Shown here: positions 10,408 to 21,441 of the stretch, in pieces
Numbering within the stretch: the first letter of the stretch is position 1
How the letters are laid out: each line of letters starts with the position of its first letter
Assembly (NCBI GenBank): GCA_009602735.1
Contig: WELA01005560.1
Location: 6,347 to 35,446, forward strand
DNA: 29,100 bases
Reading direction: 5' to 3'
From: Mesotaenium endlicherianum
Lineage: Eukaryota > Streptophyta > Zygnematophyceae > Zygnematales > Mesotaeniaceae
Made by a program: the position numbers and the translations under genes
Notes under the pieces: generated by a model
What the model saw: only the letters and a program-made list of their open reading frames with translations
The model's database searches: none
What the model was told of the DNA's origin: nothing

Positions 10408-13400
10408 GTCAGCGCCCCTTGTACCTGCCACCACCTACTCTCCTGCTGACGACTCCGTATGCCATGCCTCTGTGCCCTGGCGCATGCTCCAACATTTGAT
10501 CACTGGTGGTCTTATGGGATGCATGGCTTAACCTGCAAGATTTGGTTGAGCCCCTGAGGCTCCATCAAGCCGCATAAGGGGCACATCATATCGTTTACTT
10601 CATATAGCTAACTCCTCTCTCCTTGAACAGGTGTGTGGTGCTGACAGTTATCACCGTCCCCTCGGAAGTGCAAGCCAGCGTTCCCCGCAGGCTGTCATGG
10701 CTCCCTCCCTCTGCCAGCACCTCTGCGCTTTGTCAAACCACCCACCCATCGCTCAGTACCCTCCGCAAGAGACACGTGAAGAGCTCTGCAGGGAGCAGCA
10801 AAGGCGTTGGCAGGGACGATGCCTCGAGCGAGAGTGGTAGAGCGCAACAGGTGGCGCCAGTCAGCAGCACTAGCTGTTCTGCCGTTGGTGCAGTACCAGC
10901 AAGTGAAGCCCGAACGAGTGAAGGTGCAGGTGTCAGCGGCGGCGACGATTCCTTGCCGAGGTCAGAGTCGCCGTTGTTGACGAAGCCAGCTGGTGCCGGC
11001 GTAGAGACTTGTAGCTCTAGCAGAGGTACTGTAGGAGGTATAGGAGTAGCTCGTAACGCCGTCAATGTGCCTACGCATGGCGGTGGTGACTCAGAGCTTT
11101 TGCCATTAGAAAGTCACAGGCCCTCGGGCACCGCTGCTGCTGCAGAAATCATACTAAGCACTGGGGTAGATTTGGTTAGTACAGAGCAAGGGGCGGGGGT
11201 GTTCAATGGCTCGTCCCTTGACACTTCGTTGAGCCAAACGACAGCTGGCAATGGTGCCGCAGTCGGCGGGGATGTAGAAACTGCCGGGGGCTGTAAGAAG
11301 GGGAAGAAGAAAAAAAAGAACAAGAAGAAGAATAAGAAGGGGAAAGTGCAGGAGGCTTCGGAGGCTGCGCAGATGCCTCAAGCGGCAGATGACTGCACCA
11401 CGCAGTCTGATGTGGCACCCGTCGCGAAGGAGGCATGTGTCACATTGACTAAGGATGCTGGCGCAGGTGGCGACGACAGTGAGGATGATGGGTCCAGAAA
11501 GGACGTTGGGGCTGCCAAGGGGGCTGGCAGGGAGGTTAGCGGTGTGCCCTTGAGAGAGGGTGATGCTTGTCCAGGCTTGGATGGCGTTGAGGCAAGCTCG
11601 ACTCCTGACATTGCCTTGCAAATGGATAGAGCAGAAACTGATGCCACTGGCAGTGGGAAGAGTAGGACGCAGGCGGCCCTGCCCCTGGACTTCAGGATAC
11701 CCCTGGGGGAGGGGCATGTCGAGATTCTGACCGGTCACCGGTTGCGCCCCGAAGGATGTGTGCAGAGTGAAGAGGAGTCACCGGATCCGATCATGAGGCT
11801 TGCGAGCGATGGTGTCGTTGCACTTGGAGGAGAAGGAAAGGCATGGTGCTCGGAGCCAGGTGGCAGGCCTGCAGCCCAAGAAGCTGAGCAGGATGTGCTG
11901 AATGTCTTTGCATCTGGAGAGTCTGAAACAAGAGATGGGGAATTGCAGGAAGGCAGAAAGGCCTGGGCAGGCGAGCGCAACGGGGACATTGGCGACAACT
12001 GTCACAACTACGGTAGTACGTGTAATGGCACGGGGCAAGCGGGTGGTCCCAGTGACAAGTATGCGGGGGGCGGGAAGGGAGGTGGAGGAGGGGACCGTAA
12101 GCAAGCCGGGGGTGCGGGTGGTGATGAGGGGGCTGAGGGTGGTGGCTCTCATAACGGTGCCACCGGTGGGGGTGGGGCCGGAGGTGGGGGAGGGATGGGA
12201 AGCTCAGGCGGGGGCGGCGGGGGTGGGGACAAAGGGGACCCGGGCCGAGGTAACAAGAAAGTGGGAGGTGGCAGCGACTGCACGAGCTGCAGCAGTGACG
12301 ATGATGTGAGCGGGGTGTCCTGTGAGGGGGAGGGCGACGGCTCCGAGCGGTCTGAAGAGGCACGGCACAGCGATGCTGCGTCGGATGGCAGCGGTGTCGG
12401 TCGGACCGACGCAAGGGGTGCTCCCACGAGGCGAAAGCATGGGACGGGGGGGGGGCACGAGCTCCGTACGGTGCTAGGCAGGCGCACCATGCGGCAGTCG
12501 CGGGAGAGTGGGCCGTTTGGCATCAGGGCAGGCTCCGCCCATATGCCTTTCTCCAGAGCTGGGAGCTCCCCGGACTCCGAGCACCGCAGTCGGGGAGGGC
12601 ACAGGCAAGGGCCGGGGTCTGAGAATGGCGACATGGGGGCTCCCATGGACATGAGCCTGGCGTACCAGAGGGGCGGGATAGGCGGCCTCATGAACCGGGC
12701 CAACATGTTCGGGAGCTTCTCTCCCCACAGCGCGCCAACTCAGCCCATTGCTCCCTTCTGGTCCCACCCAGCGTTTGAGGAGGAGGCGGACTGGGGGTCC
12801 GACGCGTGGGCTAGGAGGCGGGGCATGCCTAGCGCCAAGATGCCGCGAACGGCTGACTTGGCGTACCAGTGGACCCCCGCGAGCGCGCTTGACGCAGCGC
12901 CTTCCGCCCAGCAGCAAGGTCCTTACCCCTTCATGCCGGGCCCTGAAGGCGTGGCTGGCTATGGGGGCCTTGCGGGCCTCAATCCTCTACTGCCAGGTGC
13001 TGGGGTGCAGCCCGGCGTGCTCGAGCGGCACCTGGCGGCACGCCTGGCCACCCTGCGCCAGCAGCAGTACTGGGAGAACGGGGACCGCCAGCCGCAGCAG
13101 CCCCTGGGGTTTCCGGGGGCCTTTGATGCGAACCAGATGAGGCTGGTGAGGGCAGCAGCCCAGGCATCGACGCACATGAGGTCGGCCTCCGAGCCGTCCT
13201 CCCCCTATGGCTGGGGGGAGAGGGTGTGGGAGAGCGTGGAGGCCGCGTTGCAGCATCAGCGCCAGCAGCAGCCCCATCCTCTGGTTGCCGCTGCGGCTGC
13301 TGCCGGCGGCTCAGGGCATCTGCCCCTGCACTTCTTCCCGGGGGGGCAGGCCCAGCAGCAGCTGTCTCTGCTGAACATGTCGTCAGCCGCTCAGGCTCAT

Positions 13401-16400
13401 ATGCTGGATCGGAGGGGCTTGAATGGCATTGTGTGCGACCCCATGCCAGGAGTGGGAGCAGGAGGTGCAGCCGCCTCGCAGCCCTCCACGAGCGCTGAAG
13501 ACGACGGAAAGGCCAATGGCGGCCATGGCGTCAGTAGGGGCCGGGGCAGCCAGCAGGACAGGGAGAGGGGAGAGAGGGCAGGCGACTCTCATCAGCATCA
13601 TGGGGGTCTGCTGGTGGACCACTCAGGGCATCATCGCCTGCATCATCCTCTTGCGCCCCCCCCCTTCCACGGACGACCCGAGGGGAACCACAAGACTTCA
13701 GCTGCTTTCAAGAGGGGGCAGCAGGGCCAGCAGCAGCAGCACCAGGGGCAGCAGGGCCAGCTGGCGGGCTTGCAGCCCCCCACAAGCTCAAACTCTGGCA
13801 TGGTGTCAAACGCGGTACTCTCCTTTAACCCCTCGCCCGCCAGCAGCACCATAAGCAGCCGGAGCAACACGGGCGGGGCTGAGGAGGGAGGCGAGGCTGG
13901 CAGCAGCGGCCTTGACGCCGACTCCCTCAGCCCCAAAAGCAGCGGCTCTGGCAGCAGCAGCGTTGGCGGCGGCAGTGGCAACAGCAGCAGCAACAGGCGC
14001 GGCAGCAGCAAGGCCCCCAGCGTCGTCATCCCCCAGCCAGCTCCTCACCACCATCATCATCCTCCTCACAACATCCAGCGTCCCGCCCCCCCCAACCACA
14101 GCAACCACCCCCAGGCACCACCGCCACCTGGTGCCGGCGGCCACGCGCCAGGTGGCGGGCATTACGACGGCCAAGAGCACGGGCATGCAGTGTACAAGGC
14201 TTCTGTCGGGCAGCCCAATGGCCACATGCCCTCCCTGGCCCTTCCAGGTGGGGGGGGGCATCATCACAGGCATCCAGGTGGCGCTGCAGCCGGCCATCAC
14301 CAGGCTGCTGCGCCTCCAGGCTCATCCTACAGGGAGCATGCAGGGAAGCCAGAGCAGGGGTTTGCTAGGCACCACCCGTCTGAGAGGCAGCAGCAGCAGC
14401 CGAGGCACGGCGGAGGCGGAGGAGGAGGAGGAGGTGGTGGCAGGGAAGGCCACATGCAGCCCTCTGGTGGGAAGCCCATGATGCATGCACCTCCTCCTCC
14501 TCCTCCTGCCTCCAATAGGCACGAAGCTTCCCACCAGGCTCCCCCTCACCAGATGCAACCTGGGACCGCGCCTGCCGGGCGGCCGCGTCGGTACGGCGCA
14601 AGCACGCATCAGGCTAACAGCGGCAGAGACGCACAGAGGGGTGCGCCAGGTGCTGGCAGCAGAGCAGGCCGCGATGCCCCCCCAGAGAGGCCCCTCGAGG
14701 CTGCCCCCCCGGGCGGCGGCGCTCCCGCGGACGCCGCGGCTGTGGCTAGCGTGCGCGCGAAGCAACTGCAGAGGCAGAGAGTAGAAGCCAGCCGCAAAGC
14801 GGCGGCCATTCTGGACTCTGTGCGCGCGGCAGCGGAGGCAAGCGAGCACTGCCTTGCTGCCGACCTCGAGCACTTGCTGACTGCCGCCGTGCCATGTGTC
14901 ACCACCCCCGGTGCAGCCCATGCTTCCGCCGCCGTTGCCGATGCCACTTTGACCAGCTCAAAGAGCTCCTGCTTGCCATCTGGCGAGAAGGCCAGCGAGC
15001 ACGGCACAGACGGTGCAGCCAGTGCCGCGCTGGCCTCGCTCATGCAGAGCTGCTCGCTGAAGGACATCTGGCAGTGGTATGAGGAGCCAAGTGCGTACGG
15101 GCTGGGGGTGAAGACCACGGACACCAGGAGAGAGGGTCAGGAGGCGCTGGCTTTCTTTGTGCCCTACTTGTCGGCAGTTCAGCTGTTCAGACGCGCCCCC
15201 GCTCCCATCAAGGCTGCGAGCGAGCATGCAGGAGGTGCACCCTCCTCCTCCTCCCTCTCCTGTATAGACGAACAGCTCGGGCCCCTCCCCTCCCACAAAC
15301 ACGATGCTACCAGTGAGCAGCGGGGCAGCAAGGAGAAGGTGCCGGGCAGCAGGCCAGGCGACGGCGGCAGCGCGGCCCCGCCTGCGGCCGGAGGAGCAGC
15401 ACATGTGGCAGCAGAGGCAGAGGCAGAGGGAGAGGCGCAGGAGGGTGTGGAGCTGCTGTATGAGTTCTTTGAGCTGGACCCACCGCAGCTGCGCATGCCC
15501 TTGCTCCCCAGGTACGCTCACCCCACCTTCTTCTCACGCCCGCACTTCACACGCACCGCATCCCCTCCCCCTCTGCTTCTGTTGTTCTCCATATTTGCTT
15601 TCTGCTTGTGTCAGGCTCCCGCGAAGTGAGAGCTTCATCGCCTGCCCTGTAGAGCGTCTCTCTCTCTCTCTCTCTATGTATATATATATACACTCGTACC
15701 TATATATTTATATCACGCGGCCCGCTCATTTGGGCTTAAGGAAGCTTGTGCATATCATGCCCCCTTTGATGCTTTTTTAAGTCGCGATCATTGTGTAACA
15801 CAGCAGAGGGCAGTCAGTGACAGTGAGGAGAGGGCATCAGGTCGTCCAGTTTCTGCGCTGCCCTGTCCCTGCCCTGCCCTGCTGTTAAAAGCTCCTACTG
15901 GTCTAGCAGTATCAGAGCAGCACGGGAATCTGAGGGAGGTATATGCGTGTTGCTCCACGTGTTGCTCCACGTGTCGTATCCCCCTTGCTCTCCGCCCACA
16001 TACAGGCCTGAGCTTCTGCCTGTTTTATCCTAGGCGCCGTCAGCATGCGTGTAGCCATGGACAGTAATACCTCCGACACCCTGGCTGTCACATTTGAATT
16101 TTCCATATGCCCGGTACTTCTTTGATGCAACTTGGTGACAGCTGCCTGGTTTAAAGTGAATCCCCTCACAGGTGTCGATTCCATGCCTTCTGGATGCGGC
16201 TCTTGATTGGTGGCTAACGTAGTGGGTTGGGGGGGCGGGGTGACCAACTGCCGTGATGTGTGAGAGAAGAGTGCAAGCACTGGTGGAGGGAGGGCCTGGT
16301 GGCGTTGCCAGCAGCCACGGCGACCCTGCCGTGCTGCTCGACATCAAGCTCAATGAGCTGCATCCTGCCTCATGGTGCACCCCTCCCTCTCCTTCTCCCC

Positions 16401-17152
16401 CTCCCCTCCTTGTTCCATCAGCCTTGTGTTTGTCACATGCACATGCACACACACACACTAACATAGACACCTCTCACGCGTACATGTAGAGGGGGGGAGT
16501 GTGAGTTGTGCGATGGGGAGCTGGTGGCTCTCCTTCCCTGCCTAGTCTGGAATTGGGGAGCATGCAGGGTCAGCACGTGCATGGTAGTCTTGTGCCTTCT
16601 GTCCGAAATGGTGTGACATCAGCTGCCAGCTGTGTCTCCTGTTGTCTATAGTTGCACAATCCTTACAGCCCTTTGTCCGTCTGCCTTTGTGATACGAGCA
16701 CTTCCAGGCCCTGTGATATTCATTCAATCCGTGCGTTGGGGCCTTGGCTCGTCCACTCTGTAGAAGGGCACTCCTGGTTGTAGATGGGTGCTACATGCCA
16801 CCCTTCTATGGGGCTGCAGTTGGTCTACCCCTCTCCCCTCTGGCGGACTGGCTGACTGGCTGACGGCTGCGGCTTTCTGCCTTTGCCTCGCCTTTCCTGC
16901 AGGTTCTCTGTGGCATGGTACCCGATCTACAGAATATCAGAGGGCCCTCTCAGAGCCGTGTTCATCACCTTCCACGCCTTGTGCCACGTGGCGCAAGAAG
17001 ATGCACCGCCAGCGCCGTTGCCTTCGCCGTCGGGCCAGAGGAGCTGCTGCTCCTTGCCAGTGGCTGGGCTGCAGACTTGCAATGCGCAGGTCAGACATGC
17101 AGACGCCCGTTCTCCCGCCCTCCCCCCCCCCCAACTCCAAAAAAGAATCCTT

Positions 17153-17198
<46 letters not shown>

Positions 17199-17792
17199 AG
17201 TTCCTCTCGTTGACGTGTTCAGTTGCCTGGTGCTACTGGAGTTGAAGCTGCTGAGCAGGGGCTGGGTTGGCCCTCCAGTGCTTGTCGTATATCGCGGGAT
17301 CAATTTGCAGTGAACAGTTATCGTGGCACAGTATGTAGCTATCTATAACTAATGCGTGAAACTTTACAATTGCTTATGTATGCATACTCGATATTTGTTT
17401 CAATGTGCTGGTAACAACGCCGGGCCAGATGAAAACGCAGGCCTACCTACCAAAGTTTTTTGTACACTTCGCTCTTAGCAGTTGAGATCTGAAGTGGGAA
17501 ATGTTCAATATGCACGTGCTATGTGCTACTTATCAAGCGTCAGTTTCCTTCTGAGGTTGTGCAGGCGGAGCATTGGTTTGACGTGAGGCCCGGGGGGGCA
17601 GCCAGGAAGGATGCCAGGGCTACTAACCGCGAGACGATGAAGAAGCAAATAAGACAGCGCATTGCCGCTCTCCAGAGCTCGGCCTCTGCCATGGCCAGAG
17701 TGCCCATGGGGGGGGGGGCACCCCACGCTAGTCTAGGCCCAAATTTTGTCATTCACAATGACTACGAGTTCTTCGTGAACCGCAAGCCGTGA
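8374..17792 (+). CDS. DUF789-family protein with a very long N-terminal extension (spliced, 5' end not found)
   Basis: Proposed exons: 8374-8562, 8752-8824, 9055-9182, 9444-9581, 9806-9979, 10355-10407, 10631-15511, 16270-16374, 16903-17089, 17565-17792. All introns are GT-AG. Every junction keeps the frame, and the exons sum to 6156 bases: 2052 codons including TGA at 17790-17792. The last ~390 residues are DUF789, a plant family whose members are usually about 300-400 residues and have no known biochemical activity. Family motifs in order: LEHLLTAAVPCV, DIWQWYEEPSAYGLGV, FFVPYLSAVQLF, LLYEFFELDPPQ, ELHPASW, SVAWYPIYRISEGP, FITFHALCH, and the terminal YEFFVNR. The 5' exons are assigned to this gene by splice phase, not by homology, so a fused model or a separate upstream gene remains possible. 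The true start lies upstream of 8374. Confidence 0.75.
10094..10107 (+). repeat. 14-base poly-G tract in an intron
   Basis: An uninterrupted run of G inside the intron between exons 5 and 6 of the DUF789 gene. It is length-unstable sequence and a possible assembly or sequencing weak point, but it lies outside the coding exons. Confidence 0.85.
10631..15511 (+). CDS. 4.9 kb low-complexity exon of the DUF789 gene, ending in the first half of the domain
   Basis: An uninterrupted reading frame of about 1627 codons. It begins after the acceptor cttgaacag and ends at the donor AG|GTACGC. Features by approximate residue of the joined model: a lysine block near 474-490 (nuclear-localisation-like), acidic and serine-rich stretches, a glycine-rich block near 729-791, Gln/Ala/Gly/Pro-rich sequence, a His/Pro-rich block near 1390-1412, a poly-Gly run near 14408-14440, and a charged helix (VRAKQLQRQRVEASRKAAA, from ~1626). 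DUF789 starts near 1663 and runs through DIWQWYEEPSAYGLGV (~1730) to LLYEFFELDPPQ. Most of it is probably disordered. Open frames on both strands across the exon are by-products of its GC-rich triplet repeats. Confidence 0.85.
15657..15702 (+). repeat. TC and TA microsatellites in the intron after the large exon
   Basis: About ten TC units are followed by a TA run (tatgtatatatatatac). They lie in the intron that splits DUF789. Confidence 0.85.
16270..17792 (+). CDS. 3' exons encoding the second half of DUF789
   Basis: Exon 16270-16374 encodes a linker ending LDIKLNELHPASW. Exon 16903-17089 begins by completing that Trp codon (TG|G) and encodes FSVAWYPIYRISEGP and VFITFHALCH, the strongest family signature, then LPVAGLQ. 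Exon 17565-17792 encodes a charged segment and the typical C-terminus NDYEFFVNR followed by TGA. The acceptor of the first of these exons is ambiguous by one codon: 16267 or 16270. Introns contain TC/TA microsatellites (15657-15700) and a CT/GT tract (17155-17200). Confidence 0.85.
17155..17200 (+). repeat. CT/GT compound microsatellite in the penultimate intron
   Basis: A long CT run passes directly into GT and ends in TAG. It resembles a polypyrimidine tract and acceptor, but using it would open a frame that ends at 17313 without family similarity, whereas the acceptor at 17564 gives the typical DUF789 C-terminus. Confidence 0.8.
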
Positions 17793-19860
17793 GTCCAGTA
17801 AATGATGCAGTGGTAATATATATAGAGTGTACTATATAGAAGAGGATTCGAGAGCCAATATTGCTGGCCAAAAGTTCGCATCTGCCAGCTAGGCCAATCT
17901 GGCAAGGAGGAGGCAGCAACTTGTTGATTCTTTCATTGGCAGCTAAACTAGTTGATCAAAAAGTAGAAAGTGTGCTTTGTGCTTTAGGAGTTGAAGTGCA
18001 GGCACAAAGTTTAAAAAAAATAAGAGGGCAAGTAATGCTTATGCCACCAATGACTGCAGAAAGTGCCAATTATGGTTCTTTTAGAGCCATATAGAGCGTA
18101 TTTCAGAATGTGAGATATGGGTGGCCCCTAGCGTTCTCCAGAATGTGTGAAATATGGGTGGCCCCCTTTGTGACAATCAATATGCTGGCTTGCGCCAAAA
18201 AAAACATTTCTGGAGTATCTTATTGTGCACTTGGGCACATTTAAGTAGTAGTAGGATAGGAAAATAGCGGTGCTGTATTGTCCCTTCTTGGTCAAGCAAC
18301 TATACAGAAGCAGTTGTCTTTGGCAATAAGTTGTGTTCCGTCCCATGCCACATGGAGTCCAGCAAAAGCATCGACCCTGACATGAAAAGAGCGTATGTTC
18401 TTATTCTGACCCGACATGCGCTAAGTCATGCTTAGCTAGCTTGGCTTATCACAACTTATATGCCGTTCAAAGAAAATAAATGCAGGTAAATTCACATCAT
18501 GCGTTCCTTCATACTACGCAACGAAAAGTGACAAGCTAAAAATAATGTGCATTTTATACAAATCATACTTCATGTGCATGCAAGCACCATACTTCTCGCC
18601 AGCATGAGCTGTTTGTCCTTAGTTGCAATGAAGCCTTCACATAGAAACTGCTTAGGTGGCCTGCCTACCTCTTCTAGGAGTAGACTTGCATATTATTTCA
18701 GAACCTGTATTTTCATCCGGACAATCGCCAGAGTGGTACACAAATTAAGTCCCGGTATGATTGTAGAGAAAGCAGTAGGCTGTATGTACCAGATAATCAA
18801 TAAGGACATTTCCTTCTCTCTAGAAAATCCAACACACTGTAGTGCTGAGTAGCCCTGGACTATTAGCCACTTGCAGAGGCCCAAATGTTTGCAAAGGTTT
18901 TGATAAGGATGGGCAGCCAGGCTCGTTCCTCTATTACCCTCGATGATTGATCGCCCATGACTGGCGCCACTCACAAGGCTACCATGTCGTCTAAACTGAC
19001 ACACATTATGTGAATTGCGCCACTATCGAATGAAGGAGCATTGCGTGAGTTGGCCCCACACTTTCTATCTGCTGAGCTCTAGGCCTGGTGCAAGTAGCTC
19101 TGGACAGATAGGTAGATGCATCGAGACATTGAGCAGCTGAGGTCTACGGAGGCCCATTGCAACAGCAATTACTTAAAGGTCAGGGACGCCCCAGCCCCAG
19201 GCATCAGTGGCATGCCCTTCCCCTTACTCTGGCACAAAGGCGAGATGCTCACGACGGTCGCCTCGAGCGCCACGTGGCAAAGGAGAGGCAAGTGAGACAT
19301 GGCCCAGGAGGCCTTGGGGTCGGGGGCCGCGTGTCCTTGAACAAGTGTCTCGTGTGGTCCAGCTTAGAGCAGAGGTCGTCAAACGAGCCGTGCGCGTCCA
19401 GGGACAGGGAGGTTAACAGAGTGAGGCGATCCACATGGGGCAGCGTCCAATCAGGATGGAGTCGCAGGTGCATCAGCTGGAGACTGGGAGTGAGGTGAAA
19501 ATAGGTCGCTTTTCGGATTGCTTGCCGGGCTGCGTAAGAGCATGCTCCGCATGCTCCAGGAGAGGAAATGGCGTCTAATGCCGTGCAATTACTTGAGGCA
19601 GGGGCTCAGGGGCAACGAGCGGACCGACAAACTCTCGTCAGAGCTTGAAAGCATCAGGATGACAGATGGCTCATCCTGTGCATGGCATCCACCTCCCCAG
19701 GCCCACACTGCCAAGGCAGCAGAAATGAGGAGCTCTTACTCATCAGTGCTGATGTTCAAAGTCTAGGATGAGGGGATAGAATTCCATGAGCGCGGGGAAA
19801 GTAGCGAGGCGCCAGGGCTACTTGGAACTGTGGGTCGTAAAAGCCTACCGTATGGTCACC
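17793..19860. other. No supported gene downstream of the DUF789 gene
   Basis: It starts with the 3' UTR, which is AT-rich with a tatata stretch near 17817. The 77-codon frame at 17861-18094 has no recognisable motif. A ~30-base direct repeat lies at 18098-18165. A minus-strand frame at 19249-19473 has leucine-rich spacing (LTLLTSLSLDAHGS), but it is too short and isolated to call a leucine-rich-repeat gene. Confidence 0.4.
18098..18165 (+). repeat. Short imperfect direct repeat
   Basis: Two adjacent copies of cagaatgtg(tg)aRatatgggtggcccc, starting near 18100 and 18131, separated by a few bases. Confidence 0.7.
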
Positions 19861-19861
19861 C

Positions 19862-20190
19862 ATGGAGAGCTCCCCTGAGGGGGGTGAGGGAGGAATTGGT
19901 GTCTCACTTTGGTGCTCGTGGATGGGGGATTGGGGGAGGGGCGGCTACAGAAGTATCATGAGTACCAAAGAAGGGGGGATTGGGAGGCAAGGGGAGGCGG
20001 CGGGGCGCAAAAAGGAGACAAGGAGGAATGGGGAGGGTTGGGTGAGGCGATAGGTTGATTCTGTGGTGACAAAAATTGGAAGAAGAGGGGGGATCTCGAA
20101 AGCCCGGGGGGGTGGAGCGGGGGGCGGGGGCAGCAGAGAAAGAGTTGTGCAGGCATGGAAAAGGGGGCAGGAGGGAGGGGGTGCAGAGGA
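19862..20190 (+). repeat. G-rich tract with G-quadruplex motifs
   Basis: The plus strand is strongly purine- and G-rich. The segment at 19973-20005 has four G-runs of three or more with loops of seven bases or fewer. A second candidate at about 20104-20130 has long G-runs. Frames in both directions are repetitive (Gly/Arg or Pro/Ser), so I call no gene. Confidence 0.6.
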
Positions 20191-21368
20191 CGCATTAGTC
20201 TAGCTTAAAGATGCGGACAGAGGCATAAATAGACATGCGAATGCATGCACGCTCGCGTGGATAGCCGCCCGTAGCGAGGGCGGCGTGGAGATGGCAGGAA
20301 CGCCAGTGCGCTCCGCGGTGTACGGCCGCTGCGCCACATCAGCGCCCGCCTCCGCGTGCAGCTCACGCATGCCTGCCCCCACGGTTGGGCCCCCCCCCTC
20401 CACCCCCCCCTCTCCTCCGAGCTGCTCTTGCCTCCGCCTGCTGCTGCTAATGCTCCTGCAGGTTCTGCGCCTCCTCGTTTGCCTGTTTTCTCCACCATGC
20501 GCACTGCTTAGCCATCCATCAGGCGTGCATGGGGCGGACTGAGCGGCGCCCTCCACGGAGCAAGCGGGTTGCCGCACGCTCCACTAGCAAGCAAGGCGCG
20601 CGCGCGTGGTGAGAGCCCATGTTACGACAGCACGATGTCACGAGTGCAAACTAAGAGAGCGTGTCTGAGAGCCCATGTTAGAAGGGGTGGCAATGAGCGC
20701 ACGTCAAGAGAGCACCATTTAAGGCACGTGTGAAGACGAGGCCATTGCATGACCACCAGGCATTTTCTTTGTAGTGACCAAAGCAACATAGAGAAGGGAA
20801 CCAAGCAGCTTGCCAATAACTTTCCTGCGAGCAAAATCGTGCGCTGATGCAGAGGGTGCGGAATGAAGGCGTTGTCCAGACCGCTGCTCTGTACGCGTGT
20901 CACACATAAAGCAGACGACCTGGCATGAAATTAGGAACATAAAAGTAGCCGCAACCTGCACTTAACAAAGGGTGTGACGTACGCAGAGGCGACGCCAGCA
21001 GTGTGTACGTTGTGAAGCTGGACGACCGTCAGCACAGGTTGGGAGCGCCTGGCCAGACATGCAGCAGCTCTGGGACGCCACAGCTGTGCTGTACAAAAGC
21101 CGACCTCTCCATAGGGAGAGAGTTTGTGAGCGGGAGTCAGCGTGAGCCCCTAGCTACGCGGTCGTCGGTGAAGAGAAACAGCTGTTGGTCAACGTGCGAC
21201 AATCACGGTAATTCTGCTTGCATAAGAAACTGAGGCAAAATGAGGTGACAAAAGAGGAGCTGAATAAGTATGGCCAACTAGACCAGATGTCCTCCATGCG
21301 GCCCATACAGAGTGTATTTGAAAGCATGCGAGGGACCTGCATTCTTCCACTGCGGAGCTTCCGTCTTC
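20191..21368. other. No supported gene
   Basis: Mixed sequence with a C-rich run (20389-20412) and a direct repeat of gagagcccatgtta at about 20612 and 20669. None of the open frames shows a recognisable domain. Confidence 0.4.
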
Positions 21369-21379
21369 TTTTTTTTTTT
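21369..21379 (-). other. LINE 3' A-tail
   Basis: Eleven consecutive T on the plus strand, i.e. A on the element's strand, 62 bases beyond the final stop codon. This marks the 3' terminus of the element. Confidence 0.75.
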
Positions 21380-21441
21380 AAATGCGTATGAATTAATTAA
21401 ATGGGAGCGAGCTCCGAAATAACATGAAGGTCCATACTCAT

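Noticed and set aside
10623..10630. Start of the long reading frame as a translation start
   Set aside because: The first codon would be TTG, and these bases are the end of an intron (cttgaacag). The upstream exons join in phase, so this is an acceptor and not a start.
11154..14921. Many long open frames on both strands inside the large exon (for example 11791-12414, 12149-12706 and 14322-14921 minus, 13912-14481 plus)
   Set aside because: They are shadows of a GC-rich, triplet-repetitive coding exon, with Pro/Arg/His/Ala-rich composition and no domain.
19249..19473. Leucine-rich-repeat gene on the minus strand
   Set aside because: Only one or two LRR-like periods, flanked by stop codons, with no neighbouring exons.
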